Below, in pieces: positions 56,105 to 64,000 of a DNA stretch of 64,000 bases. The stretch is taken from positions 19,751,363 to 19,815,362 of the forward strand of contig JALGPY010000010.1 of the NCBI GenBank assembly GCA_023055425.1, written 5' to 3'. The notes under the pieces are model-generated. The model did not search any database and was not told where the DNA came from. It saw only the letters and a list, made by a program, of their open reading frames with translations. The stretch is from Linanthus parryae. Lineage: Eukaryota > Streptophyta > Magnoliopsida > Ericales > Polemoniaceae. How positions within the stretch are numbered: position 1 is the stretch's first letter; every line of letters begins with the position of its first letter. A program made the position numbers and the translations under genes.

Positions 56105-57746
56105 TGATAGCTATTGCTATCGATAGAGAAGCAGTTCGAGAAGCTTTGGTCTCCAATTCAGCAATTCGAGAAGCTGAGATCTCCAAAACTAGGGTTTCTA
56201 CTAAATTAACTTAATTCTTCTTCATTCATTGATTAAAATAAACTGACCCGGACACGTCTTTAAATACTAATGGCTAGACAATTAATTACCCAAGACCCTC
56301 TCTAAAAATTTACCTAATAACGATAAAACCCCCAAACAAAAAAAGTACTCCCTAATTCTTAATAATTAAGATAAACGACTAAATTAATCAAGCACGACGC
56401 ATCCGGTTCCCACGCCGTGTCCTCATACCCGTATCAGACCTCCCTCCCGTTGACTTTCACGTCGACCTCAAGGTGAAATGGTTGTTTGGTTTTTCCAGGA
56501 TCAAACTAGCGTCACACGAGCGTTGTAATTAGCAGCTGGAGGTGCGGCTGGAGGTGCGGCTGTAGTGCATCCCCTGCTCGTTTGGTTAGCACAAGAAATC
56601 CAAAAACAGCAGCGAAAGGGCCAATAATCAACTTCGGATCTGATTTTTGTAAGAACTCCTCAGTCTTGTCAAGAGCTAGGGTTTCAGCATCGAGCCCGAG
56701 ATGCTGGGCCGGCGGCTTCTGGGCTGAGTTGTAGTGCCGGCGGAAAACCCTGGCTAGGGTTTGCTGCTGGGTCGGCGACAGTGGCGATGGAAGAGCCAGC
56801 TGTTGCTGTGGCGGTTGTCCCTGCGGCAGTGGTGCAATAACGGATGACTGTTGCGGCTGCGGCTTCTCCTGCAACGGCCGTAGCTGCTGCTGTGGCTGAA
56901 GCGGTGGCTGGTAGCTCAGCTTGACCGCCGACTGCTGTAGGTCATGCTGGGACGCCGGCTGCGAGAAAGCTGATTGGAGCGGCGTGGAAACAAGCGGCTG
57001 CAGCGGCTGTGGTTGCAGCTGTAGCTGCAGCTGTTGTGGTTGTGCCTGCTGTAGCCCTTCTGGCGGCTGGATCTTGTCACTGCCTGTTGATGGCGCCGGC
57101 TGGTACGGCTGTGGTGGCTGCGGTGGCTGCTGCGTCTGTTGCAGCGACTTCAATTGCTTTTGCAGCTGTGGCGGCTGCAGTTGTGGCGGCTGCTGGAAAC
57201 GAGCCTCCAGGGCTGCAACACGAGTGTCCAAACGTGTCTCCAGGTTAGAGAACTGTGCCTCTAGGGCTGCGATCCGATTGCCGAGAGTGATCTGCAGGTC
57301 ATTAATGGCGGCAAGTAATTTTGCGCCCAGATCTTCCGAAATTTCTCGTGTTTGTCATGGATGAAAGCACCAGTTGATTGGTGAAATTCAATGAAAGCAC
57401 CCGTTGATAGCTGTTGCTATCGACAGAGAAGTAGTTGAGAAGCTTGGGTCTCCAATTCAGCAATCCGAGAAGCTGAGATCTCCAAAACTAGGGTTTCTAA
57501 TACATTAACTTAATTCTTCTTCATTCATTGATTAAAATAAACTGACCCGGACACTTCTTTGGATACTAATGGCTAGACAACTTATTACCCAAGACGCTCT
57601 CTAACAATTTACCTAATAGCGATAAAACCCCCAAACAAATAAAGTACTCTCTAAACTCTTAATAATTAAAATAAACGACTAAATTAATTAACCACGACGC
57701 ATCCGGTTCCCACGCCTTGTCCTGATACAGGTTCGTACCCGTATCA
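56105..57746 (-). mobile_element. Non-autonomous LTR retrotransposon, 1.64 kb
   Basis: LTRs at 56105-56436 (332 bp) and 57405-57746 (342 bp), both TGATAGCT...CCCGTATCA, flanked by a perfect AGTCC duplication (56100-56104 and 57747-57751). A purine tract (CGGGAGGGAGGTC, minus) next to the left LTR sets the minus orientation. The interior has one Gln/Pro-rich frame and no pol. Confidence 0.85.
56512..57231 (-). CDS. Gln/Pro-rich gag-like frame of the small LTR element
   Basis: A frame of 239 codons. The N-terminal part (TRVAALEARF), with the preceding in-frame text read from 57350 (NRIAALEAQFSNLETR), forms a coiled coil like the start of some plant gypsy gag proteins. A long Gln/Pro/Leu-rich tract follows, then TLARVFRRHYNSAQK and a short hydrophobic stretch (IIGPFAAVFGFLVL). 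No capsid or zinc knuckle is seen. The upstream frame has no ATG before a stop, so expression is doubtful. Confidence 0.45.
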   Translation of the reverse strand: MDTRVAALEARFQQPPQLQPPQLQKQLKSLQQTQQPPQPPQPYQPAPSTGSDKIQPPEGLQQAQPQQLQLQLQPQPLQPLVSTPLQSAFSQPASQHDLQQSAVKLSYQPPLQPQQQLRPLQEKPQPQQSSVIAPLPQGQPPQQQLALPSPLSPTQQQTLARVFRRHYNSAQKPPAQHLGLDAETLALDKTEEFLQKSDPKLIIGPFAAVFGFLVLTKRAGDALQPHLQPHLQLLITTLV

Positions 57747-57799
57747 AGTCCCCTACACACTCACCCCCTGCACACATGTACAGACATGACCGACAATGG

Positions 57800-58430
57800 C
57801 TTAATTATCAATAACAAGGTGAAAAAGAGGTGGAGTGACGGGACAATGACCCCACCCAAACACAACAATCCTCCTGAAAACAAACATGATTGATTTCCTG
57901 ACCCAATCCTAAACCTAAACTTATCTTAATAGTGATCCCACATACGCTTGTATCATTCCATAGCCCAGACAGTAACACTTTGGTCCTACAACTGCCATAG
58001 AATACCAAGCTCTCTAGCGCCTATCACCAAAGCCATAGACTCTTTCTCTCTAGCCCATACCGTCACACAACCACTTTCCTAATAAACCCTGAGTGAAATG
58101 AATCATCTATCTAATACCAAAACCACCAATCTCCACCAGGTGACACAGTGTGCCCGCAAATGATTAAATGATACTTAAACTCACCCCATCCAACGCCACA
58201 AGAAATCCCATCAAATTTTCTCTAACCACCAAGCCACAAACACCGGAAAAATGAACAAAGACAGAATGTAGGGAGCCGTCATCAATTGTTCGGCCAACCT
58301 TTCAAGAGATACTGCCTCTTCCAACCTGACGACCTACAATGATGCCGCTCCACAATTTGGTTCCACACCCGGTATACTTATACATAGCCCGAAAAGGCAG
58401 CACGAAAATCTTATCATGAGATGTGCGACG
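57800..58430 (-). mobile_element. Degenerate LINE ORF2 fragment
   Basis: The minus strand reads in broken frames LMTAPYILSLFIFPVFVAWW, a FLWRWMG-like block, then GCVTVWARERVYGFGD, similar to the region after the RT core of plant L1 elements (the GKWLWR and LW segments). Many stops. Confidence 0.5.
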
Positions 58431-59450
58431 TAACACCCCATTTCCCTTACACGCTGGGACATTTGCAAACTAATAATTTTTGGGCAGTCTCAATTATAAT
58501 AACCTTATACTTAATAAGAGACATCACGCACACCCAACAAATACCCCCACATAACTAAAGTTCTCCTAAGAGATACCACTTGTATTATCCTCAAATAACA
58601 AATAGGAAAGTTGAACCTGAAACCTCCCCTCATGACCCACCTGAAACCATTCAAAAACACTCCATGCACCACTATATCTAGAGGGCATCCACAAAAATGA
58701 TAAAAAGTAAAGGAGAGAGAGAGAGAGAATTAGGCTGGCATCTGCTAGGCATGTGAGCTTTCTAAAAGAAAAGTTGACCAGAATTTAATTTTCTGGCGGA
58801 TTTTGTGAGGCATCGTGGGATTTTACTCTATTAGTGTGGAGTAATTGTAGCGTTAGTGGGAGTCTACTACTCTTTTTTTTTTAAATAGTGGGAGTCTAGT
58901 AGCTAACTTTAGTCATTAAAAAAAATCAATATCTTACGTAATATAATTATTTTAGTCATATCATAATTACACATATTTTTCTTTAGTAATGTGGGTACTA
59001 TTCTATTGCCTGCATAAGTTTGATTTTTTAAGATCATTATTTCAAACTTTTTGTGTTGTAAGGGCCAAGTTCTTTAAACTTTTTATAGGGGGTTATGCTT
59101 CCCAAGAAATATTCGCCTTCTTAATAATAAGTGGGGTTTATGCCGCCCTACCACGCTGGAAGATTCATTTAAAACAATAACACACTAAAAATATTCTTAA
59201 AATTTGTTAAATTGTCGAAAGAGTAATAAGTTTAATATTTTTATCAATTTGATAAATAAAGTTCAATATAATAAAAAGCAAAATTAAACAAGCTACACAC
59301 TTCATAAATTGATTTTAGTAAAGCGTGCACGCGCACACACGCACACATATAAGAACGATCCTAAAAATCGTTCCGTGAGGCGGACAAGCGAATTTTGAAG
59401 CATACCCTCGCGTACCCCGATTCGGTCACCTTAGTGCATGGTTGTCAAAA
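58431..59450. other. AT-rich DNA, nothing recognised
   Basis: No convincing frame, repeat or inverted ends, apart from a short GAGA tract near 58715 and a CACACG tract near 59330. Confidence 0.5.
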
Positions 59451-60262
59451 TCGAGCGATTCGCGATTCGATTCGTACGATTCGGTTCGATTCATACCCCA
59501 TTGATTCAGAATCGTGCATAGAATCGAGTAATAGCTGAATCGTGCCTCTGAATCGCGAATCGCGTTTCGATTCGCTGAATCGTGAATCGTGAATCGAGCG
59601 AATCGAAATAGTACTTGTTTGGAGGCAGGTCTGGGTTAGAAAAGCAAGTAAAAACGCAAAACGATATGGGTCATCACCAAAAGGTAACGTCACTACTTGA
59701 AATCCTAATCTACCGTCTCTTTTCTTAAAAAAATCCTTCAATCGACGCACTCTGTTGCAACACTCGAACAATTATGGGGGCTGTACTGATCATGTGGATG
59801 ATTTTGAGTCTTTTAGGATGGAACCTCTTTTCGTTTACATGGAACTGATGTATTTAGATGCTATTTATACTCAACCACTTTTGCATGGAACTTATTTAGT
59901 TAACCTTTTTGGATGCTATGTATGATTTTATGCTATTCGTACTCATTAGTTTTGGAGCAAACTTATGCAGTATTATCACTTGATGATAATTATGATTTTA
60001 CATTATTTCGTACTCACTAGTTTCAGATGGAACTTATGCAGTACTCTCACTTGGATGCCATTTATGATTTATATAATTGCATTTACCACCTTAAATAATT
60101 ATATATTGCTTCAAAATAGAGGGTTGATGATTGGGAATCTGAATGGGTGTTTTATTAGTAAGAAAAAAATTAGAACGAACCGTTACGATTCACGATTCGA
60201 TACGATTTACGATTCGAAAATTGAGGTTTCGATTCACGATTCGAATCATGATTTGACAAGTA
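59451..60262. mobile_element. GATTCG-rich DNA element, about 0.8 kb
   Basis: The left end TTGTCAAAATCGAGCGATTCG pairs with the right end CGAATCATGATTTGACAA, and both arms are packed with GATTCG/CGAATC. The interior has a diverged repeat of ACTCA(T/C)TAGTTT(T/C)GGA near 59940 and 60013. A non-autonomous terminal-inverted-repeat element is likely; the superfamily is unclear. The LTR element at 60265 inserted just at its right end. Confidence 0.55.
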
Positions 60263-60264
60263 TG

Positions 60265-60584
60265 TGGTGTAGAACGGAGATAACAAATAAAAACTGAATC
60301 GCAGTGGATTCACAATGAGAAATCACAATTCTCAACAATATCAAAATAATCTCAAGTTTATTCAATAATCAAGTCTGCCAAAAGTGGTAGAGGACAACCC
60401 CATATATAGGCAGCTAGAAAGACTCCTAAACAACTTAAACTCTAAACTAGATAAGCTCTCTAAAAGATAAATATCCTAGCAGATAACTAATGATTTTAAA
60501 GATAAAGATAATCTCTAACAAATTTAAATTTCTATTGCATAATGATTTGGATAGAATCCAAATATATTATTTTATCCTCCATCA
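60265..60584 (-). repeat. 3' LTR of the PDS5-carrying element
   Basis: Plus strand TGGTGTAGAACGG to CCTCCATCA; contains CATATATAGG, the likely TATA box read on the minus strand as CCTATATATG. Confidence 0.9.
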
Positions 60585-60666
60585 TTCTCTCCCACTCAGA
60601 GAACTCTACTCCGTAGAGTTGAAAGAGAAACTTTGGTGGGCGTCTTTTCCAATGCATCAAATACCT

Positions 60667-61893
60667 TCATATGCCATCGCAGACTAATTTTTTTGGGCGA
60701 TTAGTCCAATGCACCAAGTATTTCCACAAATTAGTGTCAACAAGAACCTTTGGTCGATTCTTCCAGTGAACGAAATATCGTAGTAAATCACCAAAAAGTT
60801 TACAACAATTCCTCCAAAAATACAGAGACTTCAAACTTTCACCACGGAGTGTGTGAGATGGGTAACCCGTCCAGTACACCAGATACTTCCAAATATCATC
60901 ACCAATTTGAAATCTTTTAGCAACTTGTCTCAACTGTTTGGAGGATGATATTTCGTCTTTTAAAACTATCGTCCCTGACGAACATGTTTCTACACCATTC
61001 CCTCTCGTTTGAGTTTGCTGAATGGTTTCATGACCAATGACTGAACATGGTCGAGGCTTGAATGAATTATTGTTTAACATTGGATAGGACACTATGGCAT
61101 GATCATCCGTTCGAAAACACTCGTGAGCTACAGTAGGACTTGGTGGAGCAAGTTCTGCACGCTCCCTGTAAGGACAAAGTCTAGTTGAACAGTGGTCAAA
61201 AACATTCTTAGCCAACTGTTGTGCGAGTCCCGTGATTTCTAGATTACGTGCTTCCATAAAAAAGAGGATAGGATGCACCAACTCCATCGAAATATCATCG
61301 CTTTCTTCAAGCAAAGTACACATGATACTCTCCATATCTTCAAATACCGAGTGAGGATGCTCGAATGAGATAGTACTGAGAAATAAGTGAAACATGACGA
61401 TGATCAAATTGTCAGAGTCAAGATCCAGCATTATAACGAATAGTTTGAAACTTGCAAAGATTTTGAGGATGCCGATTGCCTTGGTGTAAGAGCGGCCTGA
61501 AGGATAAGATAAAGCCCCTATAGAAAATATGATGAACTTGAAAATTCTCTTGATTTGCTCATCATTATATGGAAGTTTTGGAGCAGTAATCCTAGTTAAC
61601 TCACAAATGCAAGAGATTGCTTTAATTTTTACATCGTTGTCCGGATGCTCTATAAGTTCATCTTGAATTAATGCATTTGCATACGGAGAGAGCACTTCGC
61701 GCAGATCCTCGGACTGAGATTGACACACTCTCTTAAGCAAGTGTTCAACCCTATCAAGCAATATCTGAATTTCATGACTCGATGCAGGCAAGTGCACAAG
61801 TTTATTTCCAAGATCTGAAAGTTGTTGGGGAAGATCTTTCTCCTTCAACCAAATAGGTTTCAATTTTAACCAAGTAGGTCGTAATTCCAACAT
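60667..61893 (-). CDS. Captured PDS5-like cohesion-factor fragment with added C-terminus
   Basis: PDS5 proteins bind cohesin and are built of HEAT repeats. The first ~240 residues follow the plant PDS5 N-terminus: LGNKLVHLPASSHEIQILLD, ELIEHPDNDVKIKAISCICE, LTRITAPKLPYNDEQIKRIF, a SRSYTKAIGILK helix and FMEARNLEITGLAQQLAKNV. The region is intronless, so it came through spliced RNA. From about residue 310 it no longer resembles PDS5 and carries three imperfect repeats of WKYLVYWTGYP / RYFVHWKNRP / WKYLVHWTNRP, which recall the chromodomain strand but are too short to be sure. The frame is open throughout, unusual for junk. Start ATG 61893; stop TGA 60667. Confidence 0.75.
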   Translation of the reverse strand: MLELRPTWLKLKPIWLKEKDLPQQLSDLGNKLVHLPASSHEIQILLDRVEHLLKRVCQSQSEDLREVLSPYANALIQDELIEHPDNDVKIKAISCICELTRITAPKLPYNDEQIKRIFKFIIFSIGALSYPSGRSYTKAIGILKIFASFKLFVIMLDLDSDNLIIVMFHLFLSTISFEHPHSVFEDMESIMCTLLEESDDISMELVHPILFFMEARNLEITGLAQQLAKNVFDHCSTRLCPYRERAELAPPSPTVAHECFRTDDHAIVSYPMLNNNSFKPRPCSVIGHETIQQTQTRGNGVETCSSGTIVLKDEISSSKQLRQVAKRFQIGDDIWKYLVYWTGYPSHTLRGESLKSLYFWRNCCKLFGDLLRYFVHWKNRPKVLVDTNLWKYLVHWTNRPKKLVCDGI

Positions 61894-62825
61894 TCTTCAC
61901 GAATGTAGGAAACTTTGACACAGTGTATGAGTACGGGTAATTAAGGGCACATGTAGTGGATTCTTATAAGTGAGTTAGGTGAAATGGGTCGTGGTCTGCT
62001 TCTATTGGGCTTAAATTCTGCTGGGTAAAGTGATGACTGACTCTAACGAGTTCAAGTAAAAGGGTTGCTGTATTGGGCTTGCTGTCTCAGCAGTAGCCCT
62101 TCCACTTGTTGTATTGTGGAATGAGACACACACAAATGGAACAGATCATCTCTGTTTCTTCTTCTAGTTCAATAGCGATGAGCTTCTCGTCCTGTTGGTG
62201 ATGCTGGCGGCGATCAGTGAGGGGCGCAAACGTGGGTCGCCGGTACAATTGAAATCCACGGGGAAATAAGCGCCGATTCTCGGAATAGCAACATAAACGG
62301 TCGGAAGTACAACAAATTTTTTTTTCCGGATCAGATCTTATTGATTTCTTCGGTGAAGTCAGTAACTTCGCTGTGCTTATGCTTCTTTCCTCCTTCGTCG
62401 GGTTCGAACTGGTCTCCTCCCTCTTTGTCTCGTCCTCTTCTCGCTCTGGTTTTGTCAACAATGGCTGGCCTTTTCCGTTCTGATGAACCTCTGCTTCAAT
62501 CAGGTGAGTGGATCCTATTCTGGCATTGGTAGCGGCAACCAGGATCAGCTGTTGGGGGCGGTGTCACTGAGACAACCACCTACGGCAGTGCCTCTGGCGC
62601 GGTATGATGGCGGCCTGGGTCTTGTTGCGGCCGGCGGAGCCGGCGGATAAGAGGTTGCCTGATCTTCTTCTCCTGCTTGATGCTTCTTTTCGGAACAGTG
62701 AGAAGAGGGATTGATTCTGGCTTCGGTAACCAAGGCAGTGAAGGGAGTGCCCTGGTTGGCTGGTAGTACTGTTTGGTGTTGGCTCGGAGTTGGCGGCGCG
62801 TGGTGATGGCGGGGAACGGAGTTGG
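61894..62825 (-). other. Leader of the PDS5-carrying element
   Basis: Between the primer site and the captured frame. It contains several short frames on both strands without known similarity; GC-rich parts (62560-62820) may be further captured host sequence. Confidence 0.5.
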
Positions 62826-62837
62826 GCTCTGATACCA
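62826..62837 (-). other. Primer-binding site, initiator tRNA-Met
   Basis: The minus strand reads TGGTATCAGAGC, two bases from the LTR, the standard plant copia and TRIM primer site. Confidence 0.9.
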
Positions 62838-62839
62838 AA

Positions 62840-63160
62840 TGGTGTGGAACGGAGATAACAAATAAAAACTGAATCGCAGTGGATTCACAATGAGAAATCA
62901 CAATTCTCAACAATCTCAAAATAATCTCAAGTTTATTCAATAATCAAGTCTGCCAAATGTGGTAGAGGACACAACCCCATATATAGGCAGCTAGAAAGAC
63001 TTCTAACAACTTAAATTCTAAACTAGATAAGCCCTCTAAAAGATAAATATCCTAGCAGATAACTAATGATTTTAAAGATAAAGATAATCTCTAACAAATT
63101 TAAATTTCTATTGCATAATGATTTGGATAGAATCCAAATATATTATTTTATCCTCCATCA
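62840..63160 (-). repeat. 5' LTR of the PDS5-carrying element
   Basis: Plus strand TGGTGTGGAACGG to CCTCCATCA; differs from the left copy at a handful of positions. Confidence 0.9.
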
Positions 63161-63339
63161 GTATGCCTTAGCGTACCGCAATTCCGAACCTGTACCGGAC
63201 CGAACTACAATCCTGGTAACCTTGCTTAGAATCCCTCGCTCTATTTCTTCCACGAAAACACAGATGGGAGACAACTAAGGGTTGAGAAGATATTGGTCTG
63301 AGGGAAATAAGTGAGAGAGAGCTTGACATAGCAAACACG

Positions 63340-63624
63340 ATGGTGACTGTTTCCGCCAACTTCCATCACGGCGGAGTCCGGAATGGGACAAGTATGACAT
63401 TTCTTCGGAATGTTGAAACAATTCCATCATCAACGTCGTCCACCTTGGTGCCGATCCTTCTTAGATCGCCGGAACCAACATCTCTGACTTCAACCGAATC
63501 GCATACAACACCACTTAATGAACATGCTTCCCTAGTTTCTCTTTTGACCAGATCCCTATTCTTGTTCTACTGTATTCCATTTTTGAAACTACTGAGTTTG
63601 AATTTGGAGTCGCTGCCACACTAA
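63340..63624 (+). CDS. Hypothetical short frame
   Basis: An open frame of 94 codons from ATG 63340 (MVTVSANFHHGGVRNGTS), Ser/Thr-rich, with a hydrophobic stretch LFLFYCIPFLKLLSL near the end. It could be the first exon of a gene running out of the window or chance. I recognise no family. Nothing else was seen from 63166 to 64000. Confidence 0.25.
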   Translation: MVTVSANFHHGGVRNGTSMTFLRNVETIPSSTSSTLVPILLRSPEPTSLTSTESHTTPLNEHASLVSLLTRSLFLFYCIPFLKLLSLNLESLPH

Positions 63625-64000
63625 AAACAAGAGAGAACAATATGCAGAAAACGAGAGAGACTGATAACTGAGAGACGGAGAGAACAAGAGAGATCTAAAA
63701 AGACTGTGCAGTTCCCCTACAACACCATCTTAATCATCCCATGTTTCTCTTCTCTTCCAACTTCCCAAAATAATCGTCTTCATGTTGAATCAGAACGACG
63801 GAGACCGGAAAAGAGGGAGAGAATACAATACACAGATAGATCGAGAGAGAACGACGGAGGAAACAAGATATCCCCAAATGCCATGTTATTGTTACACGGT
63901 TTTTCCACTTACTTGTTATACTGTGTAACTGTTACACAGTATCAAAGCTTATTTAAAAAGGCATTTCAGTGGTTTTGGGTCCACTGAGGGGCATTGTCGT

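Larger units (their letters stand above)
60265..63160 (-). mobile_element. Non-autonomous LTR retrotransposon carrying a PDS5-like sequence, 2.9 kb
   Basis: LTRs at 60265-60584 (320 bp) and 62840-63160 (321 bp) are nearly identical and flanked by a perfect GTATG duplication (60260-60264 and 63161-63165). On the minus strand the element has a primer site for initiator tRNA-Met (62837-62826), a polypurine tract GTGGGAGAGAA (60595-60585) and a 409-codon frame. No gag or pol is present, so it needs a helper, probably a copia-type one given the tRNA-Met primer site. Confidence 0.88.

Noticed and set aside
56921..57364. Cys/Gly-rich plus-strand frames
   Set aside because: Complement of the Gln/Pro-rich gag-like frame; the coiled-coil start favours the minus strand.
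62087..62940. Minus-strand frames in the leader of the PDS5-carrying element as a second captured gene
   Set aside because: No recognisable domain and overlap between several frames; left as leader sequence.

Overview
The window is nuclear DNA of a flowering plant, probably a eudicot. It is AT-rich and intron-bearing, and it holds plant-type LTR retrotransposons, LINEs, Mutator-like elements (MULEs), MITEs and two host genes typical of plants: a DnaJ-type zinc-finger protein and mitochondrial COX10. I cannot name the species. Nothing prokaryotic or viral was seen.

Layout. (1) 1-15.6 kb is a graveyard of nested, broken retroelements: Ty1/copia internal fragments and two ~1.45-kb LTRs of one copia family (4560-6013 and 11476-12919), a Ty3/gypsy pol remnant (8450-11475), LINE pieces on both sides of it, and a 1069-bp Stowaway/mariner-type element (14567-15635). 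(2) 15.67-45.13 kb is dominated by two related MULEs lying end to end. MULE-1 (~15673-21545) has a broken MURA transposase and a small acidic-protein gene. MULE-2 (~21545-45130) has an acidic-protein gene, a MURA transposase, and a three-exon DUF1985/Ulp1-like gene. Each MULE carries its own dense arrays of a short motif with a shared GACGA core: GGGACGAG type in MULE-1, AGACGA(C/T)C type in MULE-2. The arrays sit at the ends, upstream of MURA, and in MULE-2 inside intron 1 of the DUF1985 gene. (3) A complete 13.85-kb Athila-like Ty3/gypsy retrotransposon (25456-39309, minus strand) sits inside the MULE-2 MURA gene, with a 5-bp target duplication and LTRs only about 1% different. Its gag-pol frame has three premature stops, and its LTRs and 3' region carry 14 copies of a double-palindrome module. 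(4) 45.2-55.3 kb is the host-gene region: an inverted pair of 446-bp Harbinger-type MITEs ends 40 bp before the start codon of a 4-exon, 153-aa gene with four CxxCxGxG motifs (46161-50562, plus). The last five exons found of COX10 follow on the minus strand (51651-55287). (5) 55.3-64 kb holds a LINE remnant, a GATTCG-rich DNA element and two non-autonomous LTR retrotransposons with perfect target duplications. One of them (60265-63160) carries an intronless copy of part of a PDS5-like cohesion gene.

How it fits together. The MULE pair is the most unusual part. It combines transposase, acidic accessory protein, DUF1985/Ulp1-like protein and element-specific motif arrays in non-coding DNA. This resembles the arrangement known for Arabidopsis VANDAL elements, whose VANC anti-silencing proteins recognise short motif arrays in their own element. 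That role is inferred here. Both copies look inactive in cis: MULE-1 has frameshifts, deletions and a stop; MULE-2 has a stop, the Athila insertion and breaks in the Ulp1-like part.
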